Of a stretch of 64,000 nt of DNA, positions 52,539 to 61,690 are shown one piece after another. Numbering within the stretch: position 1 is the stretch's first letter; the number at the start of each line of letters is the position of its first letter. This DNA is from Streptomyces sp. NRRL F-5123 (lineage in GTDB: Bacteria > Actinomycetota > Actinomycetes > Streptomycetales > Streptomycetaceae). The translations under genes and the position numbers were made by a program. The notes under the pieces were generated by a model. The model did not search any database. It worked only from the letters and a program-made list of their open reading frames with translations, and had not been told where the DNA came from. The stretch covers positions 124,001-188,000 of the forward strand of contig NZ_JOHY01000003.1 in assembly GCF_000721495.1 (NCBI RefSeq), given 5' to 3'.

Positions 52539-52784
52539 GGGCAAGCTGTCCTTCCGGTCGCGTGCGTCTGTCCGCTGACTGCGTAGAGTGCTGCCACTCT
52601 AGGCAAGCGAGTGCGCGGGCGGTGAAGTTCCCGGTCGCGGACGCGCTCGTGCCGGGCCGTGGTCGGCGTTGTCGGCGGCGCGGTCCACAATGGTCCGCGT
52701 CAGTTCACCCGGTCCAGCCGAACAGATGTCCGGTGCAGCAGAACCACCGGTGCAGCAGGAACCAGACGAAGGAGCGCCGCCGAG

Positions 52785-55232
52785 ATGGCCCGCCGCACGA
52801 CGAAGACCCCGCCGCCGGACGACGGTTTCGAGGAGCGGATCCTCGACATCGACGTCGTGGACGAGATGCAGGCGTCGTATCTCGAATACGCCTACTCGGT
52901 CATCTACGCGCGCGCCCTGCCCGACGCCCGGGACGGCATGAAGCCGGTGCACCGGCGCATCGTCTACCAGATGAACGAGATGGGCCTGCGCCCCGAGCGC
53001 GGCTTCGTCAAGTGCGCCCGCGTCGTCGGCGAGGTGATGGGCAAGCTGCACCCGCACGGCGACGCGTCCATCTACGACGCGATGGTGCGGATGGCGCAGC
53101 CCTTCTCGCAGCGCCTCCCGCTCGTCGACGGGCACGGCAACTTCGGCTCGCTGGACGACATGCCGGCCGCCATGCGCTACACCGAGGCCCGGATGTCCGG
53201 CCCGGCGCAGCTGATGGTCGAGTCGATCGACGAGGACACCGTCGACTTCGCGCCGAACTACGACGGCCAGGAGCAGGAGCCCGCGGTCCTGCCGTCGGCG
53301 TATCCCAACCTGCTGGTGAACGGCTCGTCCGGCATCGCGGTCGGCATGGCCACCAACATGCCGCCGCACAACCTCGGCGAGGTCGTCGCCGCCGCCCGGC
53401 ACCTGATCCGCCACCCCAACGCCGACCTGGACGCGCTGATGCGCCACGTCCCGGGCCCCGACCTGCCGACCGGCGGCCGGATCATCGGCCTGGACGGGAT
53501 CCGCGACGCGTACGAGACCGGCCGCGGCACCTTCCGTATCCGCGCGACGGTGAGCGTCGAGGACGTCACGGCGCGCCGCAAGGGCCTGGTCGTCACCGAA
53601 CTGCCCTTCAACGTCGGGCCCGAGAAGGTCATCGCCAAGATCAAGGACATGGTCGGCGCGAAGAAGCTCCAGGGCATCGCCGACGTCAAGGACCTCACCG
53701 ACCGCGAGCACGGCCTGCGGCTGGTCATCGAGATCAAGAACGGCTTCAACCCCGAGGCCGTGCTCGAACAGCTCTACAAGCTCACGCCGATGGAGGACTC
53801 CTTCGGCATCAACAACGTGGCGCTCGTCGACGGCCAGCCGCTCACGCTGGGCCTGCGCGAGCTGCTCCAGGTCTATGTCGACCACCGCTTCGAGGTGGTG
53901 CGGCGGCGCAGCGAGTTCCGCCGCACCAAGCGCCGCGACCGGCTGCACCTGGTCGACGGCCTGCTGGTCGCGCTCGTCGACATCGACGAGGTCATCGCGA
54001 TCATCCGGGCCAGCGAGAACGCCGCGCAGGCCAAGGAGCGCCTGATGGAGCGCTTCGGCCTGTCGGAGATCCAGACGCAGTACATCCTGGACACCCCGCT
54101 GCGCCGGCTGACCCGCTTCGACCGGATCGAGCTGGAGGCCGAGCGCGACCGGCTGAACGCGGAGATCGCCGAGCTGACGCGGATCCTGGAGTCCGACGCG
54201 GAGCTGCGCAAGCTGGTGTCCTCGGAGCTGGCGGCGGTGGCCAAGCAGTACGGCACCGAGCGCCGCACGCTGCTGCTGGAGGCCGGCGGCGCGCCGGTCG
54301 CCGCGGTGCCGCTGGAGGTCGCCGACGACCCGTGCCGGGTGCTGCTGTCCTCCACCGGGCTGCTGGCCCGCACCACGACCGACGCCACCGGGGACGCGGG
54401 CGGCGGCAAGCGCGCCAAGCACGACGTGATCGTCTCCGCGGTGCCCACCACCGCCCGCGCCGACATCGGGGCGGTGACCACGCACGGCCGGCTGCTGCGG
54501 CTGACGGTCATCGACCTGCCGGTGCTGCCGGAGTCCGCCGGGCCGCTGACGCTCGCCGGGGGCGCGCCGCTCGCCGAGTTCGTGTCGCTGGAGGACGACG
54601 AGCGGGTGCTGTGCCTGACCACGCTGGACGAGTCCTCGCCGGGCCTCGCGCTCGGCACGGAGCAGGGGGTGGTCAAGCGCGTCGTGCCGGACTACCCCGC
54701 CAACAAGGACGACCTGGAGGTCATCGGCCTCAGGGACGGCGACACGGTGGTCGGCGCGGTCGAGCTGCGGACGGGCGAGGAGGACCTGGTCTTCATCACC
54801 GACGACGCGCAGCTGCTGCGCTACCCCGCCGGCCAGGTGCGCCCGCAGGGGCGGCCGGCCGGCGGCATGGCGGGCGTCAAGCTCGCGGAGGGCGCCAAGG
54901 TGATCTCCTTCACGGCGGTGGACCCGGCGGTCGACGCGGTGGTCCTCACCGTGGCCCGCTCCGAGGGCACGCTGGACGGCGCGGGCGAGGGCACCGCGAA
55001 GCTCACGCCCTTCGAGCAGTTCCCGCGCAAGGGCCGGGCGACGGGCGGGGTGCGCTGCCAGCGCTTCCTGCGGGGCGAGGACGGGCTGCTGCTGGCCTGG
55101 GCGGGCCCCACGCCGGCCCGCGCCGCGACGGCGACGGGCGCGCCGGCCGAGCTGCCGCCGAAGGACCCGCGCCGCGACGGCTCGGGGGTGCCGCTGGCGA
55201 AGCCGGTGACGGTGGTGGCCGGACCGGTGTGA
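52785..55232 (+). CDS. parC: DNA topoisomerase IV subunit A
   Basis: 815 aa from ATG 52785 (AAGGAG upstream). Type IIA topoisomerase A subunit: [20 protein letters not shown], the quinolone-region [20 protein letters not shown], and catalytic Tyr132 in [14 protein letters not shown]. The C-terminal half has beta-propeller blades ([45 protein letters not shown]). Decatenates daughter chromosomes with ParE. I call it ParC rather than GyrA because the neighbourhood fits the parC region of streptomycetes and the strict GyrA box is not obvious; parE is not in the window. Confidence 0.9.
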   Translation: MARRTTKTPPPDDGFEERILDIDVVDEMQASYLEYAYSVIYARALPDARDGMKPVHRRIVYQMNEMGLRPERGFVKCARVVGEVMGKLHPHGDASIYDAMVRMAQPFSQRLPLVDGHGNFGSLDDMPAAMRYTEARMSGPAQLMVESIDEDTVDFAPNYDGQEQEPAVLPSAYPNLLVNGSSGIAVGMATNMPPHNLGEVVAAARHLIRHPNADLDALMRHVPGPDLPTGGRIIGLDGIRDAYETGRGTFRIRATVSVEDVTARRKGLVVTELPFNVGPEKVIAKIKDMVGAKKLQGIADVKDLTDREHGLRLVIEIKNGFNPEAVLEQLYKLTPMEDSFGINNVALVDGQPLTLGLRELLQVYVDHRFEVVRRRSEFRRTKRRDRLHLVDGLLVALVDIDEVIAIIRASENAAQAKERLMERFGLSEIQTQYILDTPLRRLTRFDRIELEAERDRLNAEIAELTRILESDAELRKLVSSELAAVAKQYGTERRTLLLEAGGAPVAAVPLEVADDPCRVLLSSTGLLARTTTDATGDAGGGKRAKHDVIVSAVPTTARADIGAVTTHGRLLRLTVIDLPVLPESAGPLTLAGGAPLAEFVSLEDDERVLCLTTLDESSPGLALGTEQGVVKRVVPDYPANKDDLEVIGLRDGDTVVGAVELRTGEEDLVFITDDAQLLRYPAGQVRPQGRPAGGMAGVKLAEGAKVISFTAVDPAVDAVVLTVARSEGTLDGAGEGTAKLTPFEQFPRKGRATGGVRCQRFLRGEDGLLLAWAGPTPARAATATGAPAELPPKDPRRDGSGVPLAKPVTVVAGPV

Positions 55233-55239
55233 GGCCGCG

Positions 55240-55268
55240 GGGCCCGGCGCCGGAGCGGTGCCGGGCCC
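55240..55268 (+). terminator. parC terminator
   Basis: 9-bp stem GGGCCCGGC (55240-55248) with GCCGGGCCC (55260-55268), 11-nt loop, directly after the parC stop. Confidence 0.7.
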
Positions 55269-55373
55269 GTGGACGGGGGCGTCGGGGCGCTGGGCCTCGG
55301 TGGGGCAGGCCCCGGGCCGGGGCTGCCGGGGGCCGTGCCGGGCGCCGCGGGGGGCGCGGGTTAGGCTCGCGCG

Positions 55374-56294
55374 GTGACGAGTACGTGTACGTCCGCCTCG
55401 GCGGAGCTGGGTGAATCGGTGGCGGCGACCGCGGCCGTCGCGCGCACCTGGCTGCTGGTGGAGCAGCCCGGGCCGTGGGGCCCCAAGGCGCTGACGTCGA
55501 GCCGGCTCGACCCCGCGGTGGGCCGGGAGCTGGAGCGGCTCGCCGACGGCACGGGGGTGCGGGTCGCGCTCGTCCGCCGGCCCGGCCGGCACGCCGACCG
55601 GCACGTCCCCGCCGCGCACCGGGTCTTCCTCGCGCACACCGCGCCGGGCGGCTCCTGGGTGCGCACCGCGTCCGTCGCGGATCCGGCGGAGCTCGCGGCG
55701 CTGGACTTCACCGCGCTGGGCACCGGCGAGCACGGCGGTTTCGGGGACGGCTACGCGGGCCCGCCGCTCGCCCTGGTGTGCACCAACGGGCGGCGCGACC
55801 GCTGCTGCGCGGTGCAGGGCCGTCCGCTCGCCACCGCATTGGCCGCCGCCGAGGGCACCGGCGTCTGGGAGGCCACGCATCTGGGCGGCCACCGCTTCTC
55901 CCCGACCATGCTGGTGCTGCCCTTCGGCTACGCGTACGGGCGGGTCGACGCCCCGCTCGCCAAGGAGGTGCTGGCGGCGGCGCACGCCGGGCGGATCGCC
56001 CTCGACGGCTGCCGCGGCCGCTCCTTCTGGGACCGCCCCGAGCAGGCCGCCGACCTCGCCGTACGCGCCCTGACCGGTGAGGAGCGGGAGGGCGCGCTGG
56101 CGGTGTCCGGCACCGTCCCGGACGGGCCCGACGGCTGGACGGTCCGGGTGCGGCACACCGACGGCCGCGCCTGGGACGTCGGCGTGTCCCGGGCGGCCGC
56201 GCAGCCGCCGCGCCCGGAGAGCTGCGGCGGCGCGCTCGGCACCCCTGCCGCGTTCACGGCGGACCGGGTGTCGGCCGTCAGCGGGCGTTCTTGA
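55374..56294 (+). CDS. Sucrase/ferredoxin-like family protein
   Basis: 306 aa from GTG 55374. Thioredoxin-like ferredoxin fold of the Suc_Fer-like family: LLVEQPGPWGPKALTSSRLD in the first half, then the conserved VCTNGRRDRCCAVQGRPLAT and EATHLGGHRFSPTMLVLPFG, the cysteine/histidine set thought to hold an iron-sulfur cluster. Function not established. The last 17 nt overlap the end of the convergent ABC lipoprotein gene. Confidence 0.88.
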   Translation: MTSTCTSASAELGESVAATAAVARTWLLVEQPGPWGPKALTSSRLDPAVGRELERLADGTGVRVALVRRPGRHADRHVPAAHRVFLAHTAPGGSWVRTASVADPAELAALDFTALGTGEHGGFGDGYAGPPLALVCTNGRRDRCCAVQGRPLATALAAAEGTGVWEATHLGGHRFSPTMLVLPFGYAYGRVDAPLAKEVLAAAHAGRIALDGCRGRSFWDRPEQAADLAVRALTGEEREGALAVSGTVPDGPDGWTVRVRHTDGRAWDVGVSRAAAQPPRPESCGGALGTPAAFTADRVSAVSGRS

Positions 56295-57327
56295 CGAACT
56301 CCGTGGTGTAGGTCTTCTCCAGGTCCACCGTGGCGTTCTTGAGGTTGGGGTTGAAGGCCTTCAGCACGCGCTCCACGGTCGCCGGACCGTCGGGCGGCAT
56401 GACCCCGTCGGTGGTGAACATCGGCAGCGTCGCCTTGATCGAGGCCGCGTAGAGCTGCGCGCCGCCCTGCGCGTAGTCCGCCGGCATCTTGGCGGCGATC
56501 TCCTCGGGCGTGTGGGTGGACATCCAGCCCAGGGTCTTGACGAAGGCGTTGGCCAGTTTCTGGACGGTGTCCTTGTGACCGTTCACCCAGTCGGTGTTCA
56601 TGTAGAGGCTGGAGGACGGGTAGAGGCCGCCGAGCGCCTGCCGCGAACCCTCCGGGGTGCGCATGTCGTAGAGCACCTTGCCGATGCCCTTGTCGAGGAT
56701 CTGGGCGACGGTCGGGTCCGTCGTCATGCCGCCCTGGATCGCGCCCTGCTGCATGGCGGCGATGAAGGTCTGGCCGGCGCCGGCCGCGACGGGCGTGAAG
56801 TCGCTGATCTGAAGGCCGTTGCTGACGGCCAGGTACTTCGTGAGGAAGTCGGTGGAGGAGCCGAGGCCGGTCACGCCGAGCTTCTTGCCCTTGAAGTCCT
56901 TGGCGGAGGTGATGTCGGCGGCGGCCTTGTCCGACACGACCTCCACCTCGCCGGGCGCCTGGGCGAACTGCACCACGGACTCCACGTACTTCTTCTTCGT
57001 CTGGAGGTCCAGCGTGTGGTCGTAGAAGCCGACCGCGCCCTGGACGTCACCGGACACCAGCGCTGTCGTCGCGTCGACACCGGCGGGCTCGCTCATGAGG
57101 GTCACGTCCAGGCCCTCGGCCTTGAAGTAGCCGAGCTGCTGGGACAGCATGGCCGGCATGTAGATGACCTTGTCCAGGCCGCCGACCATGATCTTGACCT
57201 TGGTGCCGCCACCGGAGCCGCCGGAGGAACCGGCGCTGCTGGAGGAGTCGTCGGCGCAGGCGGTCAGCGTGGTCAGGGCGAGGGCCGCGGTGACGGCGAG
57301 CGCGGGAAGGGTTCTGCGGGTGCGCAT
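56278..57327 (-). CDS. ABC transporter substrate-binding lipoprotein (NMT1/SsuA-like)
   Basis: 349 aa from ATG 57327 (AAGGACG upstream). Lipobox LTAC (C24) and a Ser/Gly linker: membrane-anchored outside. NMT1/THI5-like periplasmic fold: VKIMVGGLDKVIYMPAMLSQ, LGYFKAEGLDVTLMSEPAGV, DFKGKKLGVTGLGSSTDF. The family binds sulfonates, taurine, nitrate, thiamine precursors and the like; the ligand is not determined here. Last gene of the leftward ATPase-permease-binding-protein set, beside a divergent two-component system. Confidence 0.9.
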   Translation of the reverse strand: MRTRRTLPALAVTAALALTTLTACADDSSSSAGSSGGSGGGTKVKIMVGGLDKVIYMPAMLSQQLGYFKAEGLDVTLMSEPAGVDATTALVSGDVQGAVGFYDHTLDLQTKKKYVESVVQFAQAPGEVEVVSDKAAADITSAKDFKGKKLGVTGLGSSTDFLTKYLAVSNGLQISDFTPVAAGAGQTFIAAMQQGAIQGGMTTDPTVAQILDKGIGKVLYDMRTPEGSRQALGGLYPSSSLYMNTDWVNGHKDTVQKLANAFVKTLGWMSTHTPEEIAAKMPADYAQGGAQLYAASIKATLPMFTTDGVMPPDGPATVERVLKAFNPNLKNATVDLEKTYTTEFVKNAR

Positions 57328-57376
57328 GGGGGTCACGTCCTTGTGAGGTGGTGGGGCGGTGGAAGGAGGCGGTGCG

Positions 57377-58297
57377 TCAGCGGCCGGCGCCGGTGTCCGC
57401 GGGCTTCCAGCGGAAGAGCCGCTTCTCCAGGAAGGTGAGCAGGCCCTCGGCGACGAGGGCGACGACGGCGAGGATGACCATCGCCGCGTAGACACCGGCG
57501 GCGTTGAAGGTGCCCTGCGCGGTGGAGACCATCAGGCCCAGGCCCTTGGTCGCGCCGATGTACTCGCCGACGATCGCGCCGATCAGCGCGAAGCCGAAGC
57601 TGACGTGCAGGCTGGTGAAGATCCACGAGGTGGCCGAGGGGATGACCACCTGGAAGGTGACCCGCCGGTTGCTCGCGCCGAGGATCCGGGCGTTGGCCAC
57701 CAGGTTGCGGTCGACCTCGCGGGCGCCCTGGAAGGCGTTGAAGAAGACCGGGAAGAAGACCAGCACGACCGCGGAGGCCACCTTGGAGGCCGGTCCGAGG
57801 CCGAACCAGATCAGGAAGATCGGGGCCAGCACGATACGCGGCAGCGCGTTGAGCACCTTGACGTACGGGCCGAAGACGTCGGCGAGGAAGCGCACCCGGC
57901 CCAGCGCGATGCCCAGCAGCACCCCCGCGACGACGCCGATGAGCCAGCCGAGCAGCGCCTCGGAGAGCGTCGCCCAGATCTGCTCGGCGAGGCTGCCCTG
58001 CGCGGTGCCGTGCAGCGTCCACTGCCGGATCTGGTCCCAGATCTTGCTCGGCATGGAGAAGTTGAAGGGGTCGATGACCCCGGTGCGGGCGAACCACTCC
58101 CACAGGCCGAGCACCGCGACGAGCACCAGCAGCCGGCAGCCGTACACCAGCAGCGCGCGGTTACGCGCCGCGCGGGCGCGCGCCGCCGTACGGTCGGCCC
58201 CGGGCCCGGAGGACCTGGGCTGGGCTTTCTTCACGGACCCGGCGGTTCCCGCGGCGGGCTCAGGCAGCGTCTTCGACGGCTTCGGCACTTGCGGCAC
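57377..58297 (-). CDS. ABC transporter permease (SsuC/TauC-like)
   Basis: 306 aa from GTG 58297; a GTG at 58288 (GAGGGG 8 nt upstream) is an alternative. Basic, Pro-rich N-terminus, then six spans (ALLVYGCRLLVLVAVLGLWE first). EAA-type loop: DRNLVANARILGASNRRVTF, then QVVIPSATSWIFTSLHVSFG. Overlaps the end of the ATPase gene by 38 nt. Transmembrane channel of the SsuABC-like importer. Confidence 0.9.
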   Translation of the reverse strand: MPQVPKPSKTLPEPAAGTAGSVKKAQPRSSGPGADRTAARARAARNRALLVYGCRLLVLVAVLGLWEWFARTGVIDPFNFSMPSKIWDQIRQWTLHGTAQGSLAEQIWATLSEALLGWLIGVVAGVLLGIALGRVRFLADVFGPYVKVLNALPRIVLAPIFLIWFGLGPASKVASAVVLVFFPVFFNAFQGAREVDRNLVANARILGASNRRVTFQVVIPSATSWIFTSLHVSFGFALIGAIVGEYIGATKGLGLMVSTAQGTFNAAGVYAAMVILAVVALVAEGLLTFLEKRLFRWKPADTGAGR

Positions 58298-59093
58298 CCC
58301 TCTCCCTGGTGATGCGGACTTCCTCGCCGAGCGAGGACCAGATCTCGCGGTAGATCTCGACGAAGCGCGGTTCGAGGCGGACCTCCTCGACCTTGCGGGG
58401 CCGGGGCAGGTCGATCGTGAAGACCTCCTTGACGGTGGCCGGGCCCGCGGTCATGACCACGACCTTGTCGGCGAGCGCGATCGACTCCTCCAGGTCGTGC
58501 GTGACGAAGACCACGGAGGCGCCGGTGCCGGCCCACAGCTCCAGCAGCTGGTCCGACATCAGGGCCCTGGTCTGCACGTCGAGCGCCGAGAAGGGCTCGT
58601 CCATCAGCAGGATCGAGGGGTCGTTGACGAAGGTCGCGGCGAGCGCGACGCGCTTGCGCTGGCCGCCCGACAGCTGGTGCGGGTAGCGGTCCTCGAAGGC
58701 CGACAGGCCCACCCGGGCCAGCCAGTCCCGCGCCCGCTCCCGCGCCTCGGCCCTGGGTACGCCGCGGAAGCGCGGCCCCGCCATGACGTTGGACAGCACG
58801 GTGCGCCACGGGAAGACGGCGTCCTGCTGGAAGACGAAGCCGACCTCGGTGCCGATGCCGCGCACCGGCTCCCCGCCCACCAGCACCTCGCCCTGCGAGG
58901 GCTCCTCCAGGCCGCTGACCAGCGTCAGCGTGGTGGACTTGCCGCAGCCGGTGGGGCCGACGACGGCGACGAACTCGCCGCGGCCGACGGTCAGGTCCAG
59001 ATCTCTCACGGCGGTGTGCAGCGCGCCGGACGGTGTCCGGAACGCCTTGCCCGCCCCCCGCAGCTCGATGGCGGGGCTCGTGTCGTGGGTCAT
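58260..59093 (-). CDS. ABC transporter ATP-binding protein (SsuB/TauB-like)
   Basis: 277 aa from ATG 59093. Walker A VVGPTGCGKSTTLTLVSGLE, Q-loop VGFVFQQDAVFPWRTV, signature HQLSGGQRKRVALAATFVND, Walker B ILLMDEPFSALD, H-loop VVFVTHDLEESIAL. Energises the permease and lipoprotein that follow. First gene of the leftward operon; its control region carries two tandem operator-like sites at 59133-59165. Confidence 0.93.
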   Translation of the reverse strand: MTHDTSPAIELRGAGKAFRTPSGALHTAVRDLDLTVGRGEFVAVVGPTGCGKSTTLTLVSGLEEPSQGEVLVGGEPVRGIGTEVGFVFQQDAVFPWRTVLSNVMAGPRFRGVPRAEARERARDWLARVGLSAFEDRYPHQLSGGQRKRVALAATFVNDPSILLMDEPFSALDVQTRALMSDQLLELWAGTGASVVFVTHDLEESIALADKVVVMTAGPATVKEVFTIDLPRPRKVEEVRLEPRFVEIYREIWSSLGEEVRITRERGAASAEAVEDAA

Positions 59094-59132
59094 GGCGGTG
59101 GACGCTACGAGCGCCCGCCCGGCCCGCACAGA

Positions 59133-59165
59133 CTTGTGAGCGCAAGCCCCCCTTGTGCCCGCAAG
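59133..59165. promoter_or_regulatory. Two tandem operator-like sites CTTGTGNNCGCAAG
   Basis: CTTGTGAGCGCAAG (59133-59146) and CTTGTGCCCGCAAG (59152-59165) are near-palindromes on the same face of the helix, 19 bp apart start to start. They lie between the ABC operon (leftward, start 59093) and the sensor kinase gene (rightward, start 59333), close to the ABC start. The CitB-type regulator encoded next door is the natural candidate to bind. Confidence 0.6.
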
Positions 59166-59332
59166 CTGGGCTTCTGCTCGTTTTGCCCACGCCTCGACAA
59201 CGAAAGTGTGACGGACCCTGCCCTTCGGAGCGCCCAGCGTTTACGTTGCGTTGACGGCACGGGCGCCGGGGCCGCAGGCCCGCCTCGCTGCCGTTCGGGA
59301 CGGACAGGACGCGAGGCCTTCGGGAGGCGAGG

Positions 59333-60976
59333 ATGCGCATCGGGTGGCCGCGCCGCGTCTCGGCGCAGGTGCTGCTGATACAGGTGCTGATCACTGCGGG
59401 GGTGACGGCGCTGGCCGTCGGGCTCTTCCTGGCGCCGCTGAGCCGGCAGCTGGACCAGCAGTCGATGCGGCGGGCGCTGGCCATCGCGCAGACGGTGGCG
59501 GCGGAGCCGCAGGTGGCGCAGGCGCTGCTGACCTCCCGGCCGACCCCGCAGGGCCCGGTGCAGGCGGAGGCGGAACGCATCCGGCTGGCCACCGGGGCCA
59601 GCTACATCGTGGTGATGGACGTGCACGGCACCCGCTGGTCGCACACCGACAGGTCCCGGATCGGCGGGCACGTCTCGACCGACCCGAGCGTCGCACTCGG
59701 CGGCCACGACATCATGCAGGTCGACAGCGGGACCCTGGGCCGCACCGCGCGCGGCAAGGTGCCGCTGCGGGACGCGCACGGGCGGATCGTCGGCGCGGTG
59801 TCGGTCGGCTTCGACTACACCGGCATGCGCGCCCGGCTGCTGGCCGTCGTGCCGCTGCTGCGGTACGCGGGCGCGGCGCTCGCGGTGGGCGTGCTCGCCG
59901 CGCTCTGGGCGGCGCGGCGACTGCAGCGCGCCACCCACGGGCTGGCCTTCGCAGACATCTCGGCGCTGCTGGACGAGCGGGAGGCGATGCTGCACGGCAT
60001 CCGCGAGGGTGTCGTCGCGCTCGACCCGCACGGCAGGATCCGGCTGGTCAACGACGAGGCGCAACGGCTGCTCGGGCTGGGCGCGCAGGACACCGGCCGC
60101 CCGCTGGAGGCGGTGCTGCCCCCGGGGCGGACCACGGACGTGCTGGCCGGGCGGGCCGGGGGCACCGACCTGCTGACGGTCAGCGACGGACGGGTGCTGG
60201 TGGCCAACCGGATGCCGACCGAGGGCGGCGGCGCGGTCGTCACGCTGCGCGACCGCACCGAACTGGAGCTGCTGGGCCGCGAGCTGGACTCCACCCACGG
60301 GCTGCTGGAGGCGCTGCGGGCGCAGGACCACGAGCACGCCAACCGGCTGCACACCCTGCTAGGCCTGCTCGAACTCGGGCTGCACGACGCGGCCGTGGAC
60401 TTCCTGGCGGAGGTGGCCGACGCCCACCGGACGTCGGCGGAGGAGGTTGCGGAGCGGGTGCGGGATCCGCTGGTGGCGGCGCTGCTGGTGGGGAAGTCGG
60501 CGATCGCGGCCGAGCGCGGGGTGACGCTGCGGATCGCACAGGACACGCTGCTGCCGGACCGCGTGGTGGACCCGCGCGACGTGGTGACCGTGCTGGGCAA
60601 CCTGGTCGACAACGCGCTGGACGCCGCGGCGGGCGAGGTGGAGGTGGAGCTGCGGGCCGAGCGGTCCACGGTGCTGCTGCGGGTGGGCGACGACGGGCCG
60701 GGGGTGCCGCCGGAGCTGCGGGGGCGGATCTTCGAGGAGGGCTGGACGACGAAGGAGCCGCCGGCGCACCGCGAGCGGGGCCTGGGCCTGGCGCTGGTGC
60801 GACGGCTCGCGGAGCGCTACGGGGGCACCGCGCGGGTGACCGCCAGGGCCGGGGGCGGGGCGCTGTTCACCGTGGTGCTGCCCGAGGCGCTGATGGCGGG
60901 GGACCTGGCGCCGCGCCAGGACACCGCCGAGCAGCACCGCGTGCTCGTTCCGGCGGCGGGAGGCGGGGACCGGTGA
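59333..60976 (+). CDS. DcuS/CitA-type sensor histidine kinase
   Basis: 547 aa from ATG 59333, GGAGGCGAGG just upstream. TM1 about 12-34, an extracellular PAS-like sensor (RLATGASYIVVMDVHGTRWS, HTDRSRIGGHV), TM2 about 175-198, a cytoplasmic PAS domain (GIREGVVALDPHGRIRLVND) and a SpoOB-type phosphoacceptor with ALRAQDHEHANRLHTLLGLL, then the ATPase: VLGNLVDNALDAA, GDDGPGVPPELRGRIFEEGW, RGLGLALVRRLAERYGG. The family senses carboxylates such as citrate or C4-dicarboxylates. Its stop overlaps the regulator start by 4 nt. Confidence 0.92.
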   Translation: MRIGWPRRVSAQVLLIQVLITAGVTALAVGLFLAPLSRQLDQQSMRRALAIAQTVAAEPQVAQALLTSRPTPQGPVQAEAERIRLATGASYIVVMDVHGTRWSHTDRSRIGGHVSTDPSVALGGHDIMQVDSGTLGRTARGKVPLRDAHGRIVGAVSVGFDYTGMRARLLAVVPLLRYAGAALAVGVLAALWAARRLQRATHGLAFADISALLDEREAMLHGIREGVVALDPHGRIRLVNDEAQRLLGLGAQDTGRPLEAVLPPGRTTDVLAGRAGGTDLLTVSDGRVLVANRMPTEGGGAVVTLRDRTELELLGRELDSTHGLLEALRAQDHEHANRLHTLLGLLELGLHDAAVDFLAEVADAHRTSAEEVAERVRDPLVAALLVGKSAIAAERGVTLRIAQDTLLPDRVVDPRDVVTVLGNLVDNALDAAAGEVEVELRAERSTVLLRVGDDGPGVPPELRGRIFEEGWTTKEPPAHRERGLGLALVRRLAERYGGTARVTARAGGGALFTVVLPEALMAGDLAPRQDTAEQHRVLVPAAGGGDR

Positions 60977-61677
60977 TCGAGGTGCTGGTCGTGGACGACG
61001 ACTTCCGGGTGGCCGAGATCAACGCCGCCTACGTGGCCAAGGTGCCCGGCTTCCGGGTCGCCGGGCGGGCGCACACCGCGGCGCAGGCGCTGGCGGCGCT
61101 GGAGCGCGGCCGCATCGACCTGGTGCTGCTGGACCACTACCTGCCGGACGAGTCCGGGCTGACGCTGGTGCGCCGGATGCGCCAGCAGGGTCACCACGCC
61201 GACGTGATCATGGTGACAGCGGCCCGGGACGTCGCGACCGTGCAGGCCGCGCTGCGGCTGGGGGCGCTGCAGTACCTCGTCAAGCCGTTCGGCTTCGCCG
61301 GGCTGCGTGCCAAGCTCGACGGTTACGCGGCGCTGCGCCGGGCGCTGGACGGCGTCGCGGGTGGCGGCGGGCGCGGCGAGGCGGGGCAGGAGCAGGTCGA
61401 CCGGATCTTCGGCGCGCTGCGCTCCGCGTCCGCCGCCCCCGCCGACCTGCCCAAAGGCCACTCCGCGCCCACCGCCGACCTCATCCGCCGGGTGCTGCGG
61501 GAGGCGCCGCACCCGCTGTCGGCGCACGAGGTGGCGGAGCGGGCAGGGCTCAGCAGATCCACCGCCCAGCGCTATCTCAAGCACCTGGAGCAGGCGGGCC
61601 GGCTGAGCCTCACCCTCCGCTACGGCGACACCGGCCGGCCCGAGCACCGCTACACCTGGGCGGCGCCGGGCCGTTGA
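60973..61677 (+). CDS. CitB/DctR-type response regulator
   Basis: 234 aa from GTG 60973 (GTGA overlap with the kinase). Receiver domain: VLVVDDDFRVAEINAAYVAK, phosphorylation Asp54 in LVLLDHYLPDESGLTL, and the Lys in LQYLVKPFGFAGL. C-terminal helix-turn-helix: SAHEVAERAGLSRSTAQRYL. The pair with the preceding kinase controls uptake or use of a carboxylate-like nutrient. Targets may be the divergent ABC operon and the symporter gene that follows on the other strand. Confidence 0.92.
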   Translation: MIEVLVVDDDFRVAEINAAYVAKVPGFRVAGRAHTAAQALAALERGRIDLVLLDHYLPDESGLTLVRRMRQQGHHADVIMVTAARDVATVQAALRLGALQYLVKPFGFAGLRAKLDGYAALRRALDGVAGGGGRGEAGQEQVDRIFGALRSASAAPADLPKGHSAPTADLIRRVLREAPHPLSAHEVAERAGLSRSTAQRYLKHLEQAGRLSLTLRYGDTGRPEHRYTWAAPGR

Positions 61678-61690
61678 GCGGGCGGGCCGG

